A stretch of DNA of 64,000 nucleotides from Gigaspora margarita (taxonomy: Eukaryota; Glomeromycota; Glomeromycetes; Diversisporales; Gigasporaceae): NCBI GenBank assembly GCA_009809945.1, contig WTPW01000158.1, positions 351,168 through 415,167 on the forward strand, in the 5' to 3' direction. Shown piece after piece: positions 12,533 through 24,279 of this stretch. The notes below the pieces were generated by a model. The model had not been told where the DNA came from and did not search any database. It saw only the letters and a program-made list of their open reading frames with translations. Positions within the stretch are counted from its first letter, which is position 1; each line of letters starts with the position of its first letter. Position numbers and translations under genes: made by a program.

Positions 12533-12599
12533 ATTACTTCTGACTGTGATTTCTAAGTTCCATTTCAGGAAAAACATCGCCAAAAAAGAAGTAGATAAC

Positions 12600-12773
12600 A
12601 TCACTTGTATCCTGATCAGAATTATCCGGATCCATATTCGGATAAACCAAATCATATTCGGATAATTATTCGGATATCAATAGTAAACGGATATCCGCTA
12701 TCCGTTATCCGGGTATCAAATCCAGGATATCAGATAATTATACGGACAAACGCTATCCGGATTAAAACTCTAA
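12600..12773. mobile_element. Word-array MITE (TATCCGGATA words)
   Basis: About 175 bp with at least eight ATCCGGATA or ATTCGGATA words, inverted around about 12690. The right end read inverted is TTAGAGTTTTAATCCGG, a hAT-style terminus; the left end is less certain. No clear target duplication. Confidence 0.5.
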
Positions 12774-13394
12774 ATTAAATTATTTTAAATATGTACGTAA
12801 TCGATTAATAAAATAGTTTTTATACACATTACAGCTATTTTCATAATTAATAAAAGCTATTTTTGTATGATCATTTTACGATTGTCATGACAATAATATC
12901 AACGATTTTAAATTTTCGTTCGAATGCTTGTCCAACATGTTTGGTGTGCTTAGTTTGTACGAAAATTTATGGAAAAAACTGCTCATGTCAACCAATAAAC
13001 TTTAAAAAGAAATGTAAAAAAGGAATCAATATAAATTAGACTTTTATAACAAATATATTACTCGAACAGGTCCGCCATTATAAATCATGAATTTGTCGAC
13101 TGATTTATAAATGAAACTCGAGTTAGGATTCCAAACGACCAAGATATTATTAATATTTGTCGAAGAATTATGATAAACGAAATTAAAGTAAAAAATTTTA
13201 TAATTTATATTTATTTATTTTTTTTTTTTAGGATTTTACAACCGAGACCATTCGGCCTATCGATTTATTAATTATTTGAAATTTTTATAGTACATTTTAT
13301 AGTACAAAGATCAGCAAATTACATGTAAGATAAGACCGACTCAGACTACTTTATCTGTGGCCCGAAGTTGGCATTTATATTTATTTATATATTT

Positions 13395-14132
13395 TTTGTC
13401 TTCGATAAGAAACGAAAAATAATTAGATATAAATAAATGCTTTCGTTTGAACGAAATGTATCTTACCAAAGAATAGTAATCGAAATTTAGTTTAATTTAT
13501 TAAACCGATTTTTTGTCTTCGACAAGAAACGAAAAATAATTAGAAATGAATAAATGCCTACGTTTGAACGAAAATGGGATCTTGCCAAAGAATCGGAACC
13601 GAAATTTAGTTTAAAAATGAATTTTTCATCGACAAGAAACGAAAAATAATTAGAAATAAATAAATGCTTTCGTTTGAACGAAAATGGATCTTGCCAAAGA
13701 GTAGGAATCGAAATTTATACAATTTTTTTTTTTAAAAAAAACTAATAATTTTCGTCGAAAAATAATTAGAAATGAATAAAGGCTTTGTTTGAATGAAAAT
13801 GGATCTTGATAAAGAATAGGAATTTAATAATTTTACACAATTTTTTTTTTAAAAGCGAATTTTCGTCGAAAATAATTAGAAATGAATAAAGGCTTTGTTT
13901 GAACGAAAATGGATCTTGCCAAAGAATAGGAATTGAAACTTTTAAAACCAAGTTTTCATCAAAAATAATTAGAAATGAATAAAGACTTTGTTTGAATGAA
14001 AATGGACCTTGACAAAGAATAGGAATTGAAATTTTTATACAAGTTTTTAAAACCGAATTTTCGTCGAAAAATAATTATAAATAAATAAAGGCTTCGTTTG
14101 AGCAAAAATAAACCGTGCCAAAGAATAGGGAT
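13395..14132. repeat. Minisatellite of about 110 bp, seven copies
   Basis: The word gaaaaataattag recurs at 13414, 13531, 13641, 13757, 13868, about 13960 and 14066, giving a period of 92-117 bp. Each unit also has cgtttgaacgaaaatgg and ttgccaaagaataggaat. The minus-strand ORFs here simply read the units and are not genes. The array lies between the two SAETSFGQ segments. Confidence 0.85.
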
Positions 14133-14229
14133 TGAAATTTTGCGACTTACAAGTGCAACAAGTATGCATGACAATGTTTAGTCTTATTGTAATATATACT
14201 AGTCATCTTATCTTATTAAATTGCTATTT

Positions 14230-14329
14230 GGTTATTCCCGAAATCATCAACTTAATCAAATCGGCCGAAACATCATTCGGTCAATTTTTATCAGGTGTTT
14301 CAAGAATTATGAAAAATAGCTGTAAATAC
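14230..14329 (+). pseudogene. Short coding-like segment 'SAETSFGQ', copy 2
   Basis: Second copy of the segment at 12432-12532, in the same orientation at about 85-90% identity; the frame runs on to CKYCKEYGYENKF and a stop. Product unknown. The pair flanks the minisatellite, so the whole block could be one tandem duplication expanded inside, or an element with long direct repeats. Confidence 0.4.
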
Positions 14330-14979
14330 TGTAAAGAATATGGATATGAAAATAAATTCTAAATATTTATAACTCGAATGACTTAATTTAAACACATATT
14401 TATAACAATTCCATTATGTCATACGATAACAAGTCCAATTATGCACTAATTTAAATCAAGCGGAGAACAGCACTAATAAAAATTTTATGTGACACATTAC
14501 AAAATTTTTACAGGGCATTTCAATATAACTTTTAAAGATAAAGCTATAGAACTCGTAAGATGAAGTTATGAGAATGGATCATCCAATCAGTTGCGAATTT
14601 GAAACACCATTTCAAATTCCATTAAACCTATACACTTCGTTATACTTCGTTCCTGGTATAATAGTAGTTAAATAATTCGATTGATATACATAAGATCGTT
14701 ATAGACTAGGTATATTGAAATAATTTTTTTTTTCTTTTTTAAACCCCAAGGTAGTAATTACCTGGGGACGTCGAGTGACATTCTTTATTTACTGTATTTA
14801 TTTACACATTATTATAAGATTCGTATATTACCAAGATGTGCAGCCAGATAAAAGAAGCGTGTGATCAGGATGTTTTTGCCTTGGATGCTGTGAATATTTC
14901 TTCCATCATGGATGGTAGAGTTATTTTTTGCACTAGACCAAACATATTATATGTGAGTTCCCAGATTTTATGACTGACT

Positions 14980-15042
14980 TGACAGTCTATTGCAAAGTGC
15001 TCAAATATCTGGACTTCATCTGGACACTACAGGCAGTTACAT
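14980..15042 (-). other. LINE C-terminal zinc motif (zf-RVT-like)
   Basis: Minus-strand translation gives C-N-C-L, a stop, then CPDEVQIFEHFAIDC and VSHKIWEL: a CxxC...H...C pattern ahead of the 3' UTR, as in many L1-clade ORF2 proteins. One in-frame TAG lies inside the motif. Confidence 0.6.
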
Positions 15043-16031
15043 GAGATCATTGGGTCCATATATACTAGTCATGTACCCAGGGGGAGCGCCTTATGTAATA
15101 ACCTTCAAAAAATGTCCTTTTTGTTGTTTGAGGCCCATTTTATTCCTGACCATGCCCAGTTTTCTTTCCTGTTAGGTTCACTAAAAAAATTCATCTGTGT
15201 CAAGCTGTTTGAGAGTGATAATTTTTTGAGATAGGCTGTGGCCTTTGCTGTTGTTATACTTTCTGCAGTTGTTTCCATAAATTTGAAATCCTCAAGGTCC
15301 CAAGGCCATGTTTTATTATTATCTGGAACTTCTCCCTTTAGTCTTTTCTATGCTGTGAGATACGGTTTCCATTCGCAAGGCCAGCCTTTCAGCCTTATTG
15401 GAAAAGTAGAGAGGGCTTTCTGTATTGTTTTGTTTTGTTTTCTAAGTAATGCCTTTGATTTTAAGCCTTTCATTTATTGCCCAAAAGTTCTTGCTAGACC
15501 AGAGTTTCACCCAGACTATTATCAATCTCGCATCCAGCATGTCTGGTAGTACTAGAGCATTTAACCCATTATTTTCTTGAGTTTGTTGATACAAGGAGTA
15601 CCTTGGGAGAAGCCTTGTTTGTCCTTTATCCAATAGATCATAATCTCATTTATTTTAGCCAGTTGTTTTCTGTTTGGAGGAAGTATATATGACGCAAACC
15701 ATACCCTTAATAAAAGAAATGACTTCGCAATTATAATCCTGCCCTTAAATAATAGCCCTTTCCATTTTATACCTACTGCTAATTTTTTTAGTTTTGTAGT
15801 AAGATTGTCCTATAATAATTTATCTGGTTGCCCCTTTTTATTTACTTTGAATCCCAGGATTCTGATTGTCCCATTTTCCTCTAATTTCTCAAAATGCTCC
15901 TCTTCTAGTAGTATTGTGCACCTTGCTTTTTCTATTAGTGGCAACAGTTTAGATTTTTTCTTATTTACCTTTGCATTTGCTGCTGCCTCATATATGGCCA
16001 GAAGGTTATTTGCTGTGTTCTAATCTTCTAA

Positions 16032-18640
16032 TTAACCAAGCCCTAGCGTTAGATCATCAGTATATGCTGTAATCTTAAAAGAGGTAGTCCCTGTTGGTAC
16101 ACCATTTATTTTGCATCCCAGTAATCTTAGGAGGGGTTCAAATGCAATTATGTATAGTAAAGAAGAGAGAGGGGCTCCTTGCCTAACTCCTCTCCTAATC
16201 TTGAAAGGAGTAAAAAGTAGTCCCGCATTTGTTATATATGCTATTAGGTTTCCAAAGAGGTTTTGGATTAATTTTACAAAAACAGGGCTAAAGCCCATTT
16301 TTCCAAGTACTCATAACAGATAACTGTAGTTTACTCTATCAAAGGCCTTCTTTTGATCTAAGAAAAGAAGCTAGGCTGTATCCATTTGGTTTTTCTAACT
16401 TCTCATCATACTAATAATGTCCAGAGCTACATCAACGATTGATCTATTTTTGACAAAACCTGCTTGATGTTTACCTATGATGTCCTTACAGATGTGATTT
16501 AGCCTGTCTGCTATGATNTTCATAAAGATTTTAGCATCTGCATTCACTAAAGAGATCGGTCTCCAATTGCTAATATTTTCTAATGCTTCATTCTTTTTTG
16601 NAAGTAGAGTGATTATTGATTTTCTCCATGAGTCTGGGATTACTCCTAAACTTAGTGCCTTATTGAAGATATTTTTTAGAACTGNAGAAATTTTATCACG
16701 AAAAGCTTTGTAAAACTCATATGTTAGTCCATCTGAGCCTGGAGCCTTATAGTTTGGGAGCTTGTCAATTGTATCTATAATTTCCTGTAATTTGATCTCC
16801 TTTGTTAGTTCTTTATTTTGCTGTTGTGACACTAAAGGTATGTNAGCAGTAAGGGCTTCAACCGCCTCTGCATCTACTGGTTCGTCTTGATATATTTGCT
16901 CAAACTGATCCCTTATATATTGCAAAATATCCACTCTATCTAAAGAACCTGGTAGCTCTGGGTTCCTAACCAAATCTGTTGCTTCTCGTGATGTTCTTGC
17001 CTTGTATTGTTCAAAGAAGTACTTTGTTGATTTTTCTCCTTCTTCTAACCATTTGATATTTGATCTTAATTGCCATTTTTTTGTTAGAAGTTTTAATTCC
17101 TCTTGCAGTTCTGAGTTCAACTGCATTACTACAATACTTAGATCTGCTAGTTGCGGATTTCTGGCCATTTTGTTGTTTAGTTCCATTATCTTTTTGTTTA
17201 GCTTTTGTATACGTGTTTCTGGAGCGGTGGGTGGCTTACAAGCCCTGTAAATTGATTGACATCTGACCTTATAGTAATCCCAGTCTGAGGTTGCCTTCTC
17301 GTCTTTGAGATCTGCTTCTAACTCTTTTGAAATAAAAGTATTATTTAGCATTCTAGGATTAAGTTTCCACAGTGTGGGCTTTGGTGTTTCCTGATTTTGA
17401 TATAAGGAGCACCACACAAGCAAGTGATCTGAGTTTCCGAACTTAGTCTCAGATTNGAGAGGGGCTCCTTGCCTAACTCCTCTCCTAATCTTGAAAGGAG
17501 TAAAAAGTAGTCCCGCATTTGTTATATATGCTATTAGGTTTCCAAAGAGGTTTTGGATTAATTTCACAAAAACAGGACTAAAGCCCATTTTTCCAAGTAC
17601 TCATAACAGATAACTGTAGTTTACTCTATCAAAGGCCTTCTTTTGATCTAAGAAAAGAAGCTAGGCTGTATCCATTTGGTTTTTCTAACTTCTCATCATA
17701 CTAATAATGTCCAGAGCTACATCAACGATTGATCTATTTTTGACAAAACCTGCTTGATGTTTACCTATGATGTCCTTACAGATGTGATTTAGCCTGTCTG
17801 CTATGATCTTCATAAAGATTTTAGCATCTGCATTCACTAAAGAGATCGGTCTCCAATTGCTAATATTTTCTAATGCTTCATTCTTTTTTGAAAGTAGAGT
17901 GATTATTGATTTTCTCCATGAGTCTGGAATTACTTCTAAACTTAGTGCCTTATTAAAGATCTTTTTTAGAACTGGAGAAATTTTATCATGAAAAGCTTTG
18001 TAAAACTCATAAATTAGTTTATCTGAGCCTGGAGCCTTATAGTTTGGGAGCTTGTCGATTGTATCTATAATTTCTAGTAATTTGATATTCTTTGTTAGTT
18101 ATTTATTTTGCTGTTGTAACACTAAAGGTATATCAGCAGTAAGGGCTTCAACTGCCTTTGTATCTACTGGTTCACTTGATATATTTGCTCAAACTGATCC
18201 CTTATGTATTGCAAAATATCCACTCTATCCACTGAACCTGGTAGCTCTGGGTTCCTAACCAAATCTGTTGCTTCTCGTGATGTTCTTGCCTTGTATTGTT
18301 CAAAGAAGTACTTTGTTGACTTTTCTCCTTCTTCTAACCATTTGACATTTGATCTTAATTACCATTTTTTCATTAGAAGTTTTAATTCCTTTTGCAGTTC
18401 TGAGTTCAACTGCATTACCACAATACTTCAATCTGCTAGTTGCAGATTTCTGGCTATTTTGTTGTTTAGTTCCATTATCTTTTTGTTTAGCTTTTGTATA
18501 CGTGTTTCTGGAGCAGTGGGTGGCTTACAAGCCCTGCAAATTAATTGACATCTGACCTTATAGTAATCCCAGTCTAAGGTTGCCTTCTCATCTTTGAGAT
18601 CTGCTTCTAGCTCTTTTGAAATAAAAGTATTAGTTAGCAT
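16032..18640 (-). pseudogene. LINE ORF2 reverse transcriptase, partly duplicated
   Basis: RT motifs are clear: APGSDGLTYEFYK, SNWRPISLVNADAKIF, RRGVRQGAPLSSLLYI and AYTDDLTLGL (catalytic DD, about 16040-16065). The L1/Tx1-like order and spacing are normal if one of the two 1.29-kb copies is ignored. The right-hand copy (17457-18744) has several stops; the left one (16167-17455) is nearly open but has several N bases. Confidence 0.85.
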
Positions 18641-18744
18641 TCTAGGATTAAGTTTCTACAGTGTGGGCTTTGGTGTTTCCTGATTTTGGTATAAGGAGCA
18701 CCACACAAGCAAGTGATTCCAGTTTTCGCACTTAGTCTCAGATT
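16167..18744 (-). repeat. 1.29-kb direct duplication within the LINE
   Basis: Bases 16167-17455 and 17457-18744 align end to end with a few percent difference; base 17456 between them is N. The join falls in the middle of RT motif RRGVRQGAPL and of the endonuclease tail. The left copy contains the N bases at 16518, 16602, 16685 and 16844. Confidence 0.85.
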
Positions 18745-19387
18745 TTTTGCAAAGCTGAAAATGGTCATTATCAAGAAAAATATAGTCTAATCTTGTGGCC
18801 ATAGTACATCTATCTCTAACTGTTTGGTGGTAGGTGATAAAAGGTTTTTCCTTACTTACATATGCTGTACCTGTGAAACCCTCTATTAGTTCTGCTAGTT
18901 TGTTTTTAGTTGGATCATGATGGCTCTGCAATTGGCTAATTCTGTTTTCTGTTGGGTTCAAGTTTGTATTAAAGTCCCCTGCTACAATATTAATTACATT
19001 ATTCTTTATACTAGATGAACATGTCTCTAAAAACTCATGCCTCTCTGATATACTTGGAGGAGCATAGACATTTGTGACCTGAAATGTTTTATGTTTTAGC
19101 TGAAAGTTTACGATTATTACTCTACTATTATGTGAAATTTGTTGATTGCTAAAGCTTATTCGTTTGTTCCTTGCTAATATAGCTGTCTTTGATGACCATA
19201 TTGACTCTAGATACCATTGGCTTTTAAGGAAGTTTTGCATAGATGTGTCATGTAAATTTGTTTCTTGAATTAGTATGATATCTATTTTATATAATTTAAG
19301 GAGCATTAATGTTTCTTTACATTTAATTCTATTATTAAGTCCTTTTACATTCAGTGTCGCAATTGTGATCACTTGTTTTTCTCTCAT
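18656..19387 (-). pseudogene. LINE ORF2 endonuclease domain
   Basis: Opens with ATIATLNVKGLNNR-like sequence and carries the endonuclease motifs in order: IILIQETN (catalytic Glu), VAGDFNTNLNPTENR, and ATRLDYIFLDN. The last motif, expected as SDH, reads ENWNHLLVWC here. The second partial copy at about 17430 reads GNSDHLLVWC, the normal form, so the two stretches come from differently decayed LINE copies. Function in the family: nicking target DNA to prime reverse transcription. Confidence 0.8.
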
Positions 19388-19419
19388 TGTCCTGATGTTT
19401 TAGATTTTTTGTATGGTCC

Positions 19420-21290
19420 CAAGACCTGTCTTCTGTTACTGTTAGCTTTATTTTTATAATTTTTACTGTATGAGACCTCAGTAAAGCCCTCATCAGCTAT
19501 TGGCTGTGCTATCTCTCCAGTTGTACCTGCTATTAATTTTGTTGGTCATGTGACATGTCATTCTGTCTCCAGTCTTTGTTGCTTCCACTTGCTATAAAAT
19601 TATTTGGAATGATATTTGCTTTGTTTAGACTTTCTATTGTTCCTGTAACCAATCCTGTACTGATTGGAGATACTCTCTTGTTATTGTTTGGGTTTAACAG
19701 TATTTTTTCAGTTTCTGATATTATCACACTTTCACTCATCTGAACATCCTTCTTACCAGTCACTGTTTCTTGTATAGACAGGTACTGTGGAGAACTATTT
19801 TCTTCATCTATGTTGGGTTGTCCCTTTCCTGTGTCAGGTGCCGGGTCTATTTCTACCATGTGAACATCCTGCTCTATTGTTACATTACCTTGTGCTTCAG
19901 GACCCTGATTGTTGTTCTTGTAAGGATTTTCTGGCCTTTCATCATCTGTTTCTTGAGATGGCTCTGGTGCCTTTTCCTTTGCAGACTGATTTTGCTTTGT
20001 TTCCTTAAACTCTTTGTACTGTTGATTTAGCTTGTTGGCTTCTTTCTATTGCTCATAGTCTCTTTTTATGTGTTCCTCACTATTGCAAAATAAACAGAGC
20101 TTTGGAGCTTCCTTCATTCTGTTACAGCCTTTTGGTCCATTATATTGATATATCTTGGGATTCAGTTTGTCAGATAGCAGTCCTCAGAGGCATCAAAGAT
20201 CACAATCCATTGATCTGATTGTATAGGAGTGCCTTCATACAAGAGGTCATGATTGTACCCACTCTATCAAAAACTTTTTTAATTTCGCCTGTGATTATTT
20301 CTTTGTCTGTGATTGGGACCCTTCTCAGTCTTACCAATAATAATTCTTGGTTGGTCCTGGATGAGATGTAGCCAAAGAAGGTTTGTCAAAACATATCTAT
20401 CCCATCTTTTGCATATTGTCTTATCTTATGTTTATTAAAAAAATTATTTCTAGATATGTGCAAATACCTCTGACAAAATGAGGTTTTGCCCCAATAAAGT
20501 CAGTTCCAATTGTGCCATATAGTGTAGCCACTATATTATTAGTAGAAATTTCTTTAAGTTTTTGTATATCAAACAATAGTGCATTATTATTTTTTGTGCT
20601 TATATTAATTCTGGGTGAAAATGTGGAGTAAGTAGCCCTACCTCTAGTTAATTTTGTAAAAAGACCTGATCATATTTTTGTTCTTTGTAGTGATGTCTCT
20701 TGTCTAGTATTCTCAACAATGTTGGCGCTTTATCCCTATTTGTATTACTGATGCCCCCGTGCAGATCAGGTGGATCTATGTTATCTGATCACTCATCATA
20801 CAAATTGCCAGAACCTTCTATGACCATGCCCGTAGAATTTTTTGGGCAGAGATCGTTTGTTTCAAGTTCTTTTTGTTGGTTTTCTGTCGCTTCCTCATGT
20901 TCCATAATCTCTAACCAGTCCGTGGATGTTGTGTTCTTTGAGCTTGAACCTGAGATACCTGCAGAAATATTATCTTCTGTGTTAGCAGCTTTGAGTGTTG
21001 CCATATGTGCTTTAGTCAACGTTTCTTCTGTTTTGTCTCATGTGTTGTGTATCTTCTTCATTTTCTTTATACTGTACTTAATTAATATGTCTTCCAACTC
21101 TCGTTTCCTTGAAGCAAGGGCTACTGCCCTTGTTGTTGGTGTGGTTTCTCCTCTTAGGTCATGTGATGAGTTTATAATATAACACTCAGCAGGTGTCTTT
21201 TGCAGTGTGTATATCGATCTTTTTTTAAGAAATAAATTTAAATTTTTGGTTATAGGTAGATTTTCTTTTTCAGTTACCTCAATCTTCATA
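19420..21290 (-). pseudogene. LINE ORF1-like region
   Basis: Interrupted frames begin near 21289. The downstream part, around 20060-20110, has the zinc knuckle CLFCNSEEHIKRDY: CX2CX4H is present but the last Cys is replaced by Tyr. This is followed by a polar Lys/Glu/Gln-rich stretch reaching about 19533. ORF1 proteins of such LINEs bind RNA and form the ribonucleoprotein. Stops, including one just after the knuckle, show decay. Confidence 0.6.
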
Positions 21291-21299
21291 ATTAATGAT

Positions 21300-22825
21300 G
21301 GGTAATGTGCATAGCATGAGCATTTTCATGCACGACCAAGATTCTGAGTAAAATTTCGAAACATTCCAAAAATAATCAAATACATTCCAAAGTATTCCTA
21401 TGCGCATATTGCATAATTCACATGAAATTTGAAAAAATGCCAATTTTAATCACTATTTATAATTAATATACCAGTATCAACTTTTTTTTGCATGATCATC
21501 ACTAATTTTCATATTTAGTAATGCTTCCAAGAAATTTAAGAGCACAGATTACGTCTGAATTCATGCAAGAATAAATAATCAAATTTCATAAAGGCTACTT
21601 TATACATGAAGCGCTGGGGTGTGTAATATACTATGTAAATCAAACTATGTATAGTATCATACAAAAAGCTAATATCAAAGATTTTTGTATAACAATATCG
21701 ATTGATATGTTCATTTCTCACAACTTACAGGCAATATACAATACAGCACATATTTAATTATTGAGCGATTGAAAATTAATAAAGTACATTATATAAATTT
21801 TACTTATTAAAATATTTACTACTAGCGCAATAAATTTTTAAAATATTTGAGGCAATGTCAGGCCCAAATTGTGAAAATTTTGTTTTTTGGAGTATTCTTT
21901 TGATTCTCCTTTATTTAATTAAATGTGCAGCATTTAAAACTGGGTGTTTCAAACCCAAATATTGCACGACACATAATTAAGTTTAAAAGAACAAAGTTAC
22001 GAAGCCAATTAAGTCTTTTTATTGAAAAAAGTTATTGGTTACTTAAAAATTTTGTTGAATGAACAAAGTACAGTTGCACGTATAAAAAGACCTTAAAAAA
22101 TAGATATTTTCTATAGACAATGTAAAACAAACTTCATAACTTTGTAAATATAAACCAACGAATGGATTGATGTTAAAAGATTATGAATAAAAGGAAGAAT
22201 GCATTCTGTAAATCTAAAAAAGCAAAGAGCAGTTTTATATATAAAACATACTACTGTATATAATCGATCACTAAAAAATTATTGATAATTAAAATATTTA
22301 AAGAACCATATATAGTTCGATTTACATAGTAAATAAAGCACTATCATTTTATATTTAGACTAGTGAATAACCCATGGCTTCGCCATGGTAGTATGTGAGA
22401 TTTAAAAATTTCAGTTAGAATTTAATTAGTAATGATATGTATACTTGAGGTATAACATTTGATGTTAGTTATCTGGCTTATTTTGATTTTATATAAAATA
22501 GGATTCAATAATACAAAATTAAATTTTATTTGTATTTCTAGGAATATTAAAGAAATTTTAAAAATATTCATATAATTTTTACTGCTTAAAATGCAGTTTA
22601 TTAAATTGTTGAATTAGATGGATGTAAGTTTTTTATATGATTTTGCCATTGGAAATTTGCTTTTTATTTAATTAGAGTATATTATAGTTTTTTAAGAAAG
22701 AGTGGAGTTATTATATTTGTTAGAATAATGATTGTATATACATGTTATGATTATAGAGTAAATATAAATAGGTAATTCATAAAAACAATTTACTGGCAGT
22801 TAGCAAAGTCTTTAAAAAAAATTTN
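21300..22825. other. AT-rich spacer, no gene recognised
   Basis: Long AT-rich DNA on both strands with only short, chance-like ORFs. No repeat with clear ends was found apart from general A/T runs. A block of ambiguous bases at 22826-22898 ends it. Confidence 0.6.
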
Positions 22826-22948
22826 ANTNNNNTNNTNANNNGNTTNAANNAANNNNNNNNNNNNNNNNNNNNNNNNNNNNNNNNNNTNAAANGNNAAATT
22901 TTTTAAAATAAGTGTAAATACAATTTATATTATTAAATAAGGATGAGT

Positions 22949-23163
22949 CTATCTGTAACAGTCTGTTACACACTTATTTGTAACAGCCTTTATTTATAAC
23001 TCAAAATTTTACTAAGATAATACCTATTGCACTTCTAACAAAAAATGATCCTCTCACAATTCTGTATTAATCTTGATTTTAAACCTAATTTAACTCTATT
23101 TTAACATTAATTTGGCCTTATGGGATGTTACAAATAAATGTGTAACAGGCTGTTACAAATAAG
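22949..23163. mobile_element. MITE with terminal inverted repeats of about 36 bp (TGTAACAG type)
   Basis: The left end reads ctatctgtaacagtctgtt and the right end, inverted, cttatttgtaacagcctgtt. Both continue acacacttatttgtaaca or close to it. About 215 bp with no coding. The target duplication is not clear. Confidence 0.65.
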
Positions 23164-23214
23164 TTTTCCAATAAAATATATATAGTAAATATTTATAAAC
23201 TTGAATGGTTTGTT

Positions 23215-23394
23215 TTAAATACTTAGATTGATAAACATTTTCAATACTCACGTGTCAATAATTATTATAAATAAATAAAATTAAGATTGATAAACATTTT
23301 AAATACTCATGTATCAATAATTATTATGAATAAATAAAATTAAGATTGATAAATATTTTCAATACTCATGTATTAATAATTATTGTTGCAGCTG
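23215..23394. repeat. Tandem repeat of about 60 bp, three copies
   Basis: A unit starting aagattgataaacatttt and ending aataaataaaatt repeats three times. The last unit is interrupted by the MITE at 23395-23610 and resumes after it at 23611. Confidence 0.8.
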
Positions 23395-23610
23395 ATGCTA
23401 GAAACGGCTGATGCTGGAAATTTCAATTATTTTAATATGAAAATTTTAAAAAATTTTAGGGTCTTTTGTTAGGGGTTTTTTTTAGGGTTAAGTTAGGGTT
23501 TAGGATTAGTTTTAATAATAAAAGAGTATAAGTGGATTTTGGTAGGACTTATTTTTTTAAATCAGATTTTCTGATTTCCAGCTTCAACCATTTCTAGCTT
23601 CAGCCGTGAC
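23395..23610. mobile_element. MITE with TTAGGG-rich core, copy 1
   Basis: TIRs of about 39 bp hold two copies of the word GGCTGAAGCTGGAAAT (variants). The core has tttttagggttaagttaggg. It lies in a 60-bp tandem unit, and the neighbouring unit shows the empty site, giving a 7-bp target duplication AATTATT (23388-23394 and 23611-23617). Related to 36826-37011. Confidence 0.8.
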
Positions 23611-24079
23611 AATTATTATGAATAAATAAAATTAAATAGCAAATATTTATGATTAAGTTTAAATAAATATATTTAGATAATATATAGTTATTAGGTGTAT
23701 AGTGAACAATAATAAATACTTGTCTAAAAAACAAACAAAACTAATTATAATATTAGTGGATTTGTAGAATTTTGATAAATAGAAATACTCATAAGCCATA
23801 GCTCTGGTTAAATTTGCAACCTGATTTGAAATTATTAACTTCAAAACTCGCTGAATGATTTGCAAATTTGACCAGAGTTATGGCTTAAGAGTTTTCAAAT
23901 TACACAAATTTGCGAATATGATCGAAGTTGAAGTAGTTATATAGGCTGCCATTAATAGAAATCAAGCAGATTGACATTTCAAAAAAAATTAATGCCTTAA
24001 TTTTCACTGCCCATATCTCGATAGATTTTAAAACTATTTTCATAATTTAATAGTTAAAAGAAAGCTTAGATCTTAAGCT

Positions 24080-24270
24080 TCCTTTTGACTAATAAATCAT
24101 GAGAATTAATTCATCAGAATATAAATATGAAAGTCAAGGCATTACTTTTTTTTTAATAATCAGTTTTCTTTTGACTAATAAATCATGAGAATTGCTTCAA
24201 AATTCATCAGGATATAAACAATAAAAATCAAGGCATTACTTTTTTTTAATAATCAGTTTTCTCATAGTGT
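24080..24270. repeat. Two-copy tandem repeat of about 100 bp
   Basis: The block with cttttgactaataaatcat, aaggcattacttttttt and taataatcagttttct occurs twice in a row. No coding is seen. Confidence 0.65.
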
Positions 24271-24279
24271 AGAAGTTTA

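Larger units (their letters stand above)
14722..21290 (-). mobile_element. L1-like LINE (ORF1, endonuclease, reverse transcriptase, zinc-ribbon tail)
   Basis: The plus-strand T run at 14722-14745 is the poly(A) tail, so the element reads right to left. In order: an ORF1-like region with a zinc knuckle, an apurinic-type endonuclease, an RT with motif YTDD, and a C-terminal Cys/His motif. A 1.29-kb stretch of ORF2 is present twice in tandem (16167-17455 and 17457-18744) with an N at the join. No target duplication was found. Several stops and frame breaks interrupt it, so it is not autonomous as written. Confidence 0.85.

Noticed and set aside
15238-15549. Plus-strand ORFs of 60-160 codons across 15-21 kb
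   Set aside because: They are antisense shadows of the minus-strand LINE frames.
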